DNA from: Terriglobus roseus | GTDB lineage: Bacteria > Acidobacteriota > Terriglobia > Terriglobales > Acidobacteriaceae | Assembly: GCF_900105625.1 (NCBI RefSeq) | Contig: NZ_FNSD01000001.1 | Span: 992,001 to 1,056,000, forward strand | DNA length: 64,000 bases | Reading direction: 5' to 3' | Shown here: positions 9,147 through 17,618 of the stretch, in pieces | How the letters are laid out: each line of letters starts with the position of its first letter | How positions within the stretch are numbered: position 1 is the stretch's first letter | Program-made: the position numbers and the translations under genes | The notes under the pieces: generated by a model | Seen by the model: only the letters and a program-made list of their open reading frames with translations | Told to the model about the DNA's origin: nothing | The model's database searches: none

Positions 9147-10235
9147 ATGCAATGGCCTCGTCTTTGTCTCCTGCTAATGGCTGGCATCGCACCCCTGGCT
9201 GCGATTGGGCAAGAACCCAGTGCGTCACTGCCGGACGCTCCCCATCGCGACACGGTGCAGCGCGCCTGCTCAGGCTGTCATACGGTTCAGATGTTTGCCG
9301 GGCGCAGGATGACCCGGCAGCAATGGGGCACGACCGTCTCGAACATGATCGGCCGCGGAGCGAAGATCTCCGACGACGAGTTCGATCAGATTGTCGGCTA
9401 TCTCGCGACGACATTTCCCTTGAACGGCTCGTCTACCGCCAGCACGCCAACTGCGGCGCAGACCAAACCCGCCCGCAAGCCCAGCCTGATTGATCAGGCT
9501 GGTGCTGACGATAAGCAGGTTGTCGATGAGGAGGCCGCCGCGCGTGGCAAGACGGTCTACATTACGGGGTGCATTACCTGTCACGGAACGCGAGCACGCG
9601 GCGGCAGTCGCGGTGCTGATTTGCTGCGCTCTGTGCTGGTCCTGCATGACCGCTATGGCAGCACGCTCGGGCCCTACCTTGCCGAAGGACATCCAAAGAG
9701 CAAACCGGCGATTCTGAGCAAGGAGCAAGTGACGGATCTATCGCATTTTCTCCATCAGCAGATTAGCGATACGTTGCGCACCGGGCCGTATAACAATCCG
9801 CTGAACATCCTGGTGGGCGATGCCCGGGCGGGCAGGCTTTACTTTGAGAACACGGGCGGCTGCACGCGGTGCCACTCGGTCACGGGCGACCTGCAACATA
9901 TCGCCAGTAAATACGATGCACCTGCGCTGCAGCAAAAGATCGTCTTCCCCGATAACCGCGCAATTACCAAGCAAGGGACAGCATCGCGTCAACACGGTGC
10001 CATCACGGTCACCGTCACAACCCCCTCAGGGACGTCGGTAACGGGTGAGCCCACCGATATCGACGACTTCCATGTCTCCCTGCGCGACGCTGCGGGACAC
10101 TACTACAGCTTCACCCGCAGCGCTGACCTCAAGGTGGAGAAGCACGACCCTCTTGCCGGTCATCAAGCATTACTCGACACATACACCGATATGGATATCC
10201 ACGACTTGGTGTCGTATCTGGAGACCCTGCAATGA
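9147..10235 (+). CDS. Secreted three-haem cytochrome c
   Basis: A Sec signal peptide (RLCLLLMAGIAPLAAIG) precedes three haem c motifs: CSGCH at residues 41-45, CITCH at 142-146 and CTRCH at 239-243. These imply two cytochrome c domains plus a third haem-containing C-terminal part. The stop overlaps the start of the PQQ-type dehydrogenase (ATGA), so this is probably its electron acceptor in the periplasm. The upstream frame extends into the isomerase gene; ATG 9147 gives a compact signal peptide, and ATG 9120 is the alternative. Confidence 0.88.
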   Translation: MQWPRLCLLLMAGIAPLAAIGQEPSASLPDAPHRDTVQRACSGCHTVQMFAGRRMTRQQWGTTVSNMIGRGAKISDDEFDQIVGYLATTFPLNGSSTASTPTAAQTKPARKPSLIDQAGADDKQVVDEEAAARGKTVYITGCITCHGTRARGGSRGADLLRSVLVLHDRYGSTLGPYLAEGHPKSKPAILSKEQVTDLSHFLHQQISDTLRTGPYNNPLNILVGDARAGRLYFENTGGCTRCHSVTGDLQHIASKYDAPALQQKIVFPDNRAITKQGTASRQHGAITVTVTTPSGTSVTGEPTDIDDFHVSLRDAAGHYYSFTRSADLKVEKHDPLAGHQALLDTYTDMDIHDLVSYLETLQ

Positions 10236-11830
10236 AGCTTCTTTCAACACTCTTCCTTGCCCTGCTCTCTCTCGCCTCCGTGCATGCAGCAAGTCCACAA
10301 CAGCAGACGGGCGCAGCGCTGGATCCAGCCGCGTTAGTGCATCCGACTCCAGATTCGTGGCCGACGTACAACGGGGATTACTCCGGTCGCCGTTTCAGCG
10401 CGCTCCATCAGATCAACGATAAGAACGTGAAGTCACTGAGCCTGGCGTGGCTGTACCAGTTACCCAACCTTGGGGAGGGGCTGGTGCGCCGGCTGGCTGG
10501 CACGCCGGTGGTTGTCAACGGCGTCATCTACATCACAGTGCCGGACCATGTTTGGGCGATTGACGCGCGGACCAGCAAGCCCTTGTGGCACTACGCGTGG
10601 GCATCCAAGGGCGGGATCCATCTTGGGAATCGCGGCGTCGGCATCTCTGGCGAGTCGTTGTACTTCGAGACACCGGACTGCAACCTCGTTGCCCTGAACA
10701 TAGCGGATGGCAAGAAGCTTTGGAGTCAGTCGATCTGCGATCTGGACCAGATGTATTACGCATCGGTCGCGCCCCTGGTCGTGAAGGATCATGTCATCAC
10801 CGGTGTGAGTGGCGATGACCTGGATCGACCCGGGTTCCTTGAAGCCCATGATCCAAAGACAGGCGCACTGCAGTGGCGCTGGTCAGTGGTGCCAAAGCCG
10901 GGCGAGCCGGGGTCTGAGACATGGCCGAACGCGGATGCGATGGCCCACGGTGGTGGCATGACCTGGATCTCCCCCACCTACGATCCGGAGTTGAATCTCA
11001 TCTACATCGGCACAGGTAATCCTCAGCCAGTGATTGCCGCCAGTGGACGCAATGGCGCCAATCTTTACACAGAGTCCATCGTGGCTCTCCATGCCGATAC
11101 GGGAAAGATGGCTTGGTACTTTCAACCTTCACCGCACGATACCCACGACTGGGACGCGGTGCAGACGCCAATCCTGTTCGATGGCGTGATCGCTGGCAAG
11201 CCGCACAAACTCCTGGCGCAGGCAAGTCGTAATGGTTGGTTCTTCGTACTCGACCGCGAGTCAGGAAAAAATTACGTTAGTTCCGAATTCGTCAAGACAA
11301 ACTGGACCACAGGTGTGGACTCCAAAGGACAACCGATTCCCAACCCCGCCAAGGAACCGCAGATCGCCGGCGCACTCGTCACCCCCGACGCTTCGGGCGG
11401 CGTGAACTGGGCGCCTTCCACATTCAGTCCGGCGACTGGCTTGTTTTACGTGAACGCCACACATTCGTATTCGATGTTCTACATCTTTGACGACAGCGAC
11501 AAACCCGAGGGCTGGGGCGGCCACGAGATGGGCCATTGGACTCAGGCCATGCTGCAAGCCGTGGATTACCAGACCGGCAAAATTAAATGGAGCCACAAGT
11601 GGGAGACACCAGGCGGCGAGAGCGGCCTGCTGAGCACTGCCGGGAACCTTGTGTTTGCAGGAGACTCCAACAACAATCTCATCGCCCTGGATGCGACCGA
11701 GGGCAAACCGCTCTGGCATGCCAACCTGAGCACAGGTATGTCGAATGGTCCCATCACCTATGAACTGGATGGCCATCAATACCTTCTTGTGGGTGCCGGC
11801 GACAAGCTCTTCGCTTTCGTCATGAACTAA
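10232..11830 (+). CDS. PQQ-type (quinoprotein) dehydrogenase, eight-bladed propeller
   Basis: The 532-residue protein begins with a signal peptide (MKLLSTLFLALLSLASVHA). It has repeated propeller-blade segments typical of the methanol/ethanol/glucose dehydrogenase family (YNGDYSGRRFSALHQI, GALQWRW, GKPLWHANL) and the WYFQPSPHDTHDWDAVQTP stretch. It would oxidise alcohols or sugars in the periplasm and pass electrons to the coupled cytochrome. The vicinal Cys-Cys pair used by many PQQ alcohol dehydrogenases to stack on PQQ is absent, so cofactor binding is not certain. I recall that Acidobacteria carry quinoprotein-like families thought to lack PQQ; this protein may be one. Confidence 0.87.
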   Translation: MKLLSTLFLALLSLASVHAASPQQQTGAALDPAALVHPTPDSWPTYNGDYSGRRFSALHQINDKNVKSLSLAWLYQLPNLGEGLVRRLAGTPVVVNGVIYITVPDHVWAIDARTSKPLWHYAWASKGGIHLGNRGVGISGESLYFETPDCNLVALNIADGKKLWSQSICDLDQMYYASVAPLVVKDHVITGVSGDDLDRPGFLEAHDPKTGALQWRWSVVPKPGEPGSETWPNADAMAHGGGMTWISPTYDPELNLIYIGTGNPQPVIAASGRNGANLYTESIVALHADTGKMAWYFQPSPHDTHDWDAVQTPILFDGVIAGKPHKLLAQASRNGWFFVLDRESGKNYVSSEFVKTNWTTGVDSKGQPIPNPAKEPQIAGALVTPDASGGVNWAPSTFSPATGLFYVNATHSYSMFYIFDDSDKPEGWGGHEMGHWTQAMLQAVDYQTGKIKWSHKWETPGGESGLLSTAGNLVFAGDSNNNLIALDATEGKPLWHANLSTGMSNGPITYELDGHQYLLVGAGDKLFAFVMN

Positions 11831-11937
11831 GAGAAGACGGCAGACGCAAGGTCCTGTCGTTGATCGGATTCACACAGCGCCTTTTCTCGCACCGAGCAAT
11901 TGATGATCGACTTCCATCATGCATTCAGTGAAAAGAA

Positions 11938-11957
11938 GGGCGCCCGGTAAGGCGCCC
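11938..11957 (-). terminator. Rho-independent terminator of the lectin/FG-GAP gene
   Basis: A 7-bp GC stem (GGGCGCC / GGCGCCC) with a 6-nt loop is followed on the minus strand by TTCTTTTC. It lies 9 bp after the stop of the lectin gene. Confidence 0.75.
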
Positions 11958-11965
11958 ATCCATAG

Positions 11966-14965
11966 TTAGTTGATGCCCAGCGTAGTGTTCCACGAGTAAA
12001 TCTGGATGGCCGAAGTCAACGCGCCCGTTCCGGCTGTGAAGCCGATATAAGCAGTGTTTCCTTGGACGGCATTCCGTAGATTGACCTGCGTCTTGTAGGT
12101 GAAGGTGTTCGTTGCTCCCGGATTGATGATCATCGTCAGCGTGGTGCCGTCGTACTTTAATTCGTAGTTGTTCGACCCGACAAGGTTGATGCTTGCCGGT
12201 AAGACCGTCGAAGCACCAGTCAGGGTGTCACCAGCATTGAAGAGCCCAACGGATGGCGCGCCCTCTCCGGAGTTGTTATAGAGATCGAACTTGAAAGCGA
12301 TGCTGTTCGGAATGAAGTTGAAGCCGAGTTCGCCGCCACCGGTCCCCAAGGCTGTCGGGCCGCTGTTTTGCAAGGTGAAGGTGAAACCATCGGCTGCGGG
12401 TCCGGACGTATTGTTTTGCACGGACGCATTGAACGTCACATCGAAGTTGTTGATGTTGACCGGCGTCGTGCTCCATGCTGAGCCGGCCTCACCTTGCCCG
12501 CCGTCCACCAGCGAGATGCCGTTGCTCGTAGTAACAGCACTGCCATTGGTGGAAACAGGGTCGGAGGAATTCGGTTGATAGATGGTCACCTTGGGAGTGT
12601 AGAACCAGTCAAGAATATCGACCGTTGAAGTTAAACCCCCTGTGGCGCCCGTGAAGCCTACGTACGCATAGTCCGATCCGATCATCTGCACAAGATCAAT
12701 GTTGTTTTTGGTAAAGGTATAGGACGCGTTCGTCGAAGTGTCTCGCAGGACAAGCACTAACTTGCTGCCGGTGTACGTCACCTGTGCATAGAACTGGTGA
12801 CCGCTGTGCAGGTCAATGTTCGATGGAAGCATGGTCCCAGGTCCGGTAAGCGTGTCGCCAGCAGCATACACGCCAACGGAGTTGGCCCCTTCACCGGCGT
12901 TGTTGTAGAGGTCGAACTTCAGTGCCACGCTGTTGGGAATGAAGTTGAAGCCGAGCTCGCCACCAACAGACCCAAGAGCCGTCGGGGCAGAGTTCTGCAG
13001 CGTCAGAGTGAAACCGTCCGCATCAGGATTCGTGATCTGGAAGTCGAAAGACGTGGAGAAGGAACGCATGTAGAGTGGCGAGGTACTCCAGGCGGATCCT
13101 GCCTGATACTGTTGCCCATCCGTCAGGCGAAGCTTAGCCCCATTGAGAGCAGCCGAACCATTCAAGTGCAGACCCATGGCCGGTGAAAAGCCAGAGCCAG
13201 CCAGCACCGTGTTGGACTGTGTGCCTGACAGGTTGATGGTGTTGCTCTTAACGATTGAGATACCGTCAGGGCTGTACTGCGCGGTCACCTGATGAATCCC
13301 ACCGCCAGCAAGCGTGAGGTTGCTGACCGTTGCAGTGGCTGAGCTTATTGCAGAAGCGAGGAACGTGCTCTTGCTCACGATGACATCCAGCATGCCATCG
13401 CTGTTTAGGTCTGCAGTAACAATGGCCCCGCCTGTCGAGGAGGACGTGTACGGACCAATAGCGGCATTCCTCGCGAAGGTGCCGTCGCCCTGTCCGAAGA
13501 GAAAGTTTACCGAACCGTCGAAGAAAACGAGGTCGAGGCGTCCGTCGCCATTCAAGTCACCAGTTGCTACTGACTGTGGTGTCCAGGTGATTGCATCGGT
13601 TAAGTTAACTCCAGGTTGAAACGTTCCGTCGCCAACTCCAAGGTTGACGTAGACAGCAGCAGTGGTCTGGAAGGGGTGCGTGAACGTTGGACGAATGTAT
13701 GCGAGATCCGTGATGCCGTCTCCGTTGAAGTCTCCCGGAGTGATGGAGAACGCCCGTGCACCGTTATAGCTCGGGTTTACCGCTCGATACGGCTGAAAGG
13801 TGCGATTACCATTGCTCAACAGCATTACAAGGTCATTGCCCAAGACTCCATCACCATGGAATACAGTAGTGACGACGTCGTCAATCCCGTCGCCATTAAA
13901 GTCAGCGGAGGCAGAAGCACCATTGGAGATAGTGCCGCCAATGGAACCTTGCGCGATCGGCGTCTGGAACGTGCCGTCTCCATTGCCATAGCTGACATAT
14001 AGATTCCCGGCATTAACGAACGCATAATCCGTCGCGCCGTCCCTATCGAAATCACCCAAAACTGAAGCCGAGCTGAGGCTTGGCGGGGTCGGTCCCTGAA
14101 CAAATGTTCCGTCTCCTCTCCCCAGGAGAAGCGCGTTCAACAGGAGCACGTCCAAGTTGCCGTCAGCATTAAAGTCCGCGATCAACGCTGGGGAGCCGGC
14201 GCTCTGCGTATACAACACTGTAGGCGATTTGAAAGTGCCATCGCCGTTTCCAAGAGCCAGCGAAACTACCCCGGTTGAACTCTCAACTGAAAGCAGATCC
14301 ACGATCCCGTCGCTGTTGTAGTCGTATGCCGGAAGGCCGGTCACAGTCGTAGCGACGGGAGCCGAACCCTGTACATAATTCAGGCTCTGAGTAGGGCCGG
14401 CGACAAGTGGTGCGGTTGCGATTTCAGAACTCGTGTAAAGGTCCTGGAATGAAACGGTCCCGGCAGGAGCAGTAGGGGTATTCGCCGTGATCGATGCTGT
14501 CAACGTGTACGGAGGAGTGCTTAGGGAGGGCGATGCAGCAAGAGTCATCGAGTAGGTCGGAGCCACGCCACCAGGCGTCGACGCACTCACAGTTAGAACC
14601 TGAACGACCGATTGACTATTGTTGCCCAGATTAGTGACGCCGGAAAAGATAGCCTTGAGAGAATGCGAACCGCCACCAAAGCGCGTACGCAAAACCGCGT
14701 TCCCGATGGGACCGGCGCCCTGGGTAATAATCTGGCTCGTACCAACGAGCCGGCTACCATCGTAGAACTTCACTTGCCCGCGGGAGACGACACCGTTGGA
14801 AGCGTCAAACACCTGTGCAGTTAGTGTTTCTAAAGTGCTTGCCGGGACTGTGCCGGGTTGGGAGATGGTGAGAACGGTTCTGGTCGTGCCTTGCGCGTTT
14901 GCTGCAACTGAGGGTATGAACGCGAAGGCCAGGCAACAAGCGAGGGAAAAGCGGCAGTACTGCAT
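11966..14965 (-). CDS. Secreted FG-GAP/VCBS-repeat protein with two L-type lectin domains
   Basis: The 999-residue exported protein starts with a signal peptide (LACCLAFAFIPSVAANA). An Ig-like domain follows (residues ~30-130), then at least seven Ca-binding-like FG-GAP repeats of the form DFNGDGxxDxxxx (about 200-530). The C-terminus has two tandem legume-lectin-like domains. These share segments such as GGELGFNFIPNS, KFDLYNN and TLTG, showing an internal duplication (from about 610 to the end). It probably binds glycans at the cell surface or outside the cell. ATG 14965 is preferred over the longer frame because AAAGGAG lies six bases upstream. No enzymatic domain is visible. Confidence 0.85.
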   Translation of the reverse strand: MQYCRFSLACCLAFAFIPSVAANAQGTTRTVLTISQPGTVPASTLETLTAQVFDASNGVVSRGQVKFYDGSRLVGTSQIITQGAGPIGNAVLRTRFGGGSHSLKAIFSGVTNLGNNSQSVVQVLTVSASTPGGVAPTYSMTLAASPSLSTPPYTLTASITANTPTAPAGTVSFQDLYTSSEIATAPLVAGPTQSLNYVQGSAPVATTVTGLPAYDYNSDGIVDLLSVESSTGVVSLALGNGDGTFKSPTVLYTQSAGSPALIADFNADGNLDVLLLNALLLGRGDGTFVQGPTPPSLSSASVLGDFDRDGATDYAFVNAGNLYVSYGNGDGTFQTPIAQGSIGGTISNGASASADFNGDGIDDVVTTVFHGDGVLGNDLVMLLSNGNRTFQPYRAVNPSYNGARAFSITPGDFNGDGITDLAYIRPTFTHPFQTTAAVYVNLGVGDGTFQPGVNLTDAITWTPQSVATGDLNGDGRLDLVFFDGSVNFLFGQGDGTFARNAAIGPYTSSSTGGAIVTADLNSDGMLDVIVSKSTFLASAISSATATVSNLTLAGGGIHQVTAQYSPDGISIVKSNTINLSGTQSNTVLAGSGFSPAMGLHLNGSAALNGAKLRLTDGQQYQAGSAWSTSPLYMRSFSTSFDFQITNPDADGFTLTLQNSAPTALGSVGGELGFNFIPNSVALKFDLYNNAGEGANSVGVYAAGDTLTGPGTMLPSNIDLHSGHQFYAQVTYTGSKLVLVLRDTSTNASYTFTKNNIDLVQMIGSDYAYVGFTGATGGLTSTVDILDWFYTPKVTIYQPNSSDPVSTNGSAVTTSNGISLVDGGQGEAGSAWSTTPVNINNFDVTFNASVQNNTSGPAADGFTFTLQNSGPTALGTGGGELGFNFIPNSIAFKFDLYNNSGEGAPSVGLFNAGDTLTGASTVLPASINLVGSNNYELKYDGTTLTMIINPGATNTFTYKTQVNLRNAVQGNTAYIGFTAGTGALTSAIQIYSWNTTLGIN

Positions 14966-15949
14966 TAAAACTCCTTTGACGAATTGTTTTGTGCGGATCA
15001 TCGCGTGGGCCGCCAGGCAGGACTTGAGCTAAGCACGAAGGGCATCCGAGATAGTAATGCGCTCTTCTGCGACCTGTCATGTCTCGAAGGAAATGCACGT
15101 GTGTTTGAAATGGATTTTGGTGACGAAAAGCTCAGATGCTGCCTGTGGATCAATCAGTCGCACCCACTCCCAGTAAAAAAGCTTTCTTGTCTCGGCCGTA
15201 TACCCGCGGGAGTACCAGGTCACTACAAGCTTTGGTGACGGGATCGTTAAGGTGAGGTTAAGTTGTGTCGTATACACTCCAACACTCGGGGGTACAGGCC
15301 ATACAGAGATCCGTCATCACCTCGGCACGCTGAAGACGATCGCCCGGCTGATGGTCTCCCAGGAGCAGAGCCAGTACTCAAGCTGCCCGCAGCGCTTCGT
15401 GCACACTCAGAACCGAGTTTCAGATGCAAGCCATAGATCTCGAATCCTGCCTTACTTTCGTCTACGCAAATCGTCTGGCCGCAGACATCCTGAAGGACAA
15501 AGCTCAGAAGCTCTTCGAGACATTGTCGTCAGTAAACGACAGCGTTCTCAGGGCGAGCCTTGAATATACCGCTCGTTCCTCTCTTTTGCGCGCACTGCGC
15601 CACGAGCGTCTGGCAAATTTACAAGAGCGCGATATGGGTTCCAGGTGTTATTGCAAGAGTCGCGCGCCGATTCATTGATCTGGACTCGTGGATTGAGATC
15701 GCAAATGTGGCACACACACCGGGGCAACAGCTTGGACCCACTGCAGACTTCTCCCTTCAATAGACAAATGCATCCGCAAGTTTGAAGTGGCCAAGATGTG
15801 ACTTCATGACCAGGCCGATTTGCCGACCATTCCGGATAGCAGTGAGAAAATCTCACGAGCTCGGAGAGTCTTTTTTTGAATCTTTGGACCGACTGGTCTA
15901 CTCTTCTCGAGCAGATCGCCAAGAGGCGTTTTTGAAAAGGAGAACAACG
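14966..15949. other. About 1 kb without a recognisable gene
   Basis: Several short frames exist on both strands but none has a good ribosome-binding site or recognisable domain. The best candidate is an 84-residue plus-strand frame at 15424-15678 with an amphipathic helical middle (AADILKDKAQKLFETLSSV). The frame structure looks degenerate and may be gene remnants. The 3' end holds the promoter region of the dehydrogenase/TetR operon. Confidence 0.4.
15885..15900. promoter_or_regulatory. Candidate TetR-family operator upstream of the SDR/TetR operon
   Basis: The palindrome TGGACC-GACT-GGTCTA lies 50 bp before the dehydrogenase start. It resembles TAGACC-N4-GGTCTA sites known for LmrA/YxaF- and AcuR-like TetR regulators. 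The regulator encoded as second gene has the matching type of DNA-binding domain. Confidence 0.55.
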
Positions 15950-16756
15950 ATGTCCAGCAACAAAGGTACCGCCCTCATCACGGGTGCTTCGACCGGAATC
16001 GGCGCGGTCTACGCCGACCGACTCGCGAAGCGTGGCTACGATCTGATTCTCGTCGCGCGTAGCAAAGAAAAGCTCGACGAGGTTGCAAAGGAAATCCACT
16101 CCAGCACCAGCCGTAAGGCCGAAACACTGCAGGCCGACCTTTCCGTCGCCGCCGACGTCAAGCGCGTTGCAGATCGCCTCGCTTCCGACCAGCTGATTAC
16201 AGCGTTTGTGAATAACGCCGGCATCGCCTCAACCGGCAAGTTGTTGGAGTCGGACCCGGACTATCTTGATCAAATCATTCAGATCAACATCACTGCCTTC
16301 ACGAGGCTCGCAATCGCAGCAGCAACCAGCTTCGCAAAGCGGTCCAGTGGAACTATCGTCAACATCGGCTCCGTCGTCGCATTGGCGCCCGAACTCTTGA
16401 ATGGCACCTACAGCGGCAGCAAAGCGTATGTGCAGAATTTCAGCACCGCACTCAAGAACGAGCTAGCGGACAAAGGTGTCACCGTGCAGGTAGTGCTGCC
16501 CGGAGCCACGGCAACCCCGCTATGGGGAAAGTCAGGCGTGAACGTTCATACGGACCTCCCTGCCGAATGGGTTATGACCACCGAAGACATGGTCGACGCC
16601 TCGCTCGCGGGACTGGATCAAGGTGAGTTCGTCACGATTCCTGCGCTGCCAGATGTCGCAGATTTCGAAGCGTACGAAGAGTCGCGCCTGGCGCTCGCTC
16701 CAAGCTTGTCGCGCAGGGATCCAGCTCCCCGTTACGGCATAGGAACGAAGCGCTAA
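15950..16756 (+). CDS. Short-chain dehydrogenase/reductase
   Basis: This 268-residue Rossmann-fold enzyme is a classical SDR. It has the cofactor motif TGASTGIG near residue 14, the structural NNAG motif, and the active site with Ser (IGSVVAL) and YSGSK. The arginine in LVARSKEKL suggests NADP(H) use. The substrate is unknown. AAGGAGA before ATG 15950 fixes the start, although the frame is open further upstream. It is followed 91 bp later by a TetR regulator on the same strand. The operator-like palindrome upstream suggests a stress- or xenobiotic-inducible two-gene operon. Confidence 0.92.
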   Translation: MSSNKGTALITGASTGIGAVYADRLAKRGYDLILVARSKEKLDEVAKEIHSSTSRKAETLQADLSVAADVKRVADRLASDQLITAFVNNAGIASTGKLLESDPDYLDQIIQINITAFTRLAIAAATSFAKRSSGTIVNIGSVVALAPELLNGTYSGSKAYVQNFSTALKNELADKGVTVQVVLPGATATPLWGKSGVNVHTDLPAEWVMTTEDMVDASLAGLDQGEFVTIPALPDVADFEAYEESRLALAPSLSRRDPAPRYGIGTKR

Positions 16757-16847
16757 ACAGCGATCGCATAGCAGCCGGTAGGATAAGGATGTTGGCCTTC
16801 ACCGAGAAGGGTGAGGGCTACGTTCTTCCACGAAGGAATGGTCAATC

Positions 16848-17477
16848 ATGTCCTCGAAAGAAAAGGCAGCATCGAAGAACTCGCTCGATACAAAGACTGC
16901 CTCCAAGTCAACGCGCGATCATCTCATCGATGCTGGGCTCGACCTCATGCGCAAGCACGGTTACGGGGCTACCGGTCTCCAGGAAATCCTGAACGCAGCC
17001 GGTGTTCCAAAGGGTTCGTTCTATCATCACTTCCGCAGCAAGGAAGAATTCACTGGGGCCGTGGTCGAACGCTACTACACGCTCGCAATGGAGCACGCAC
17101 AAAAAGTTCTCGGCAATGCGCATCAGGCTCCGCTCAGACGGCTGCGCCGTTACTTCGAAGAGCTCATTCAAGTAGCGGGCCAGTCCTCTCCGATCAGGGG
17201 CTGCTTGCTCGGCAGCCTTAGCCTGGAGGTTGCTGAAGCAAGCCCATTGCTCCAGAGCTGCCTTACTCTGAGCTTTACGCAGTGGCAAGCTGTGGTCGCT
17301 TCTGTGCTTCGAGAGGCCATGGAAAGAGGCGACCTGCCAAAAACAACGAAGCCTGATTCGCTTGCCGGTTTTGTGCTCAATAGCTGGGAAGGATCACTGC
17401 TCCGCTCCCAGGCTGACAGAAGTGACGCCCCGCTAAAAGATTTTTTGCGCTTTGTGTTTGAGGCTTTGCTGGCGTAG
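16848..17477 (+). CDS. TetR/AcrR family transcriptional regulator
   Basis: The 209-residue regulator has an N-terminal helix-turn-helix around residues 22-66 (GYGATGLQEILNAAGVPKGSFYHHF), the typical TetR signature. A C-terminal ligand/dimer domain of the LmrA/YxaF/AcuR type follows, with SSPIRGCLLGSLSLEVA. It probably represses its own operon with the dehydrogenase through the site at 15885-15900. AAGGA lies upstream of ATG 16848. Inducer unknown. Confidence 0.92.
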   Translation: MSSKEKAASKNSLDTKTASKSTRDHLIDAGLDLMRKHGYGATGLQEILNAAGVPKGSFYHHFRSKEEFTGAVVERYYTLAMEHAQKVLGNAHQAPLRRLRRYFEELIQVAGQSSPIRGCLLGSLSLEVAEASPLLQSCLTLSFTQWQAVVASVLREAMERGDLPKTTKPDSLAGFVLNSWEGSLLRSQADRSDAPLKDFLRFVFEALLA

Positions 17478-17595
17478 TAGAGAGGAACCTGACGGCGATA
17501 CACGTCCCCATCTCACTTCGGTTTTGCAAGTCAGCTTGTGGTGCCACCATCTGTATCTTCTGCAGTCCGTCGAACAGGTGCGACGCAAACCGAAG

Positions 17596-17610
17596 GCGCT
17601 CATTTAGCGC
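17596..17610 (+). terminator. Short hairpin followed by T-tract after the TetR gene
   Basis: A 5-bp stem (GCGCT / AGCGC) with a 5-nt loop is followed by GTTTTCT. It lies between the convergent TetR and M20 deacylase genes. The stem is short, so support is modest. Confidence 0.35.
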
Positions 17611-17618
17611 GTTTTCTC

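Noticed and set aside
15424-15678. 84-residue frame as a real gene
   Set aside because: It has no ribosome-binding site or family, and the surrounding sequence is degenerate; it is mentioned only in the gap entry.
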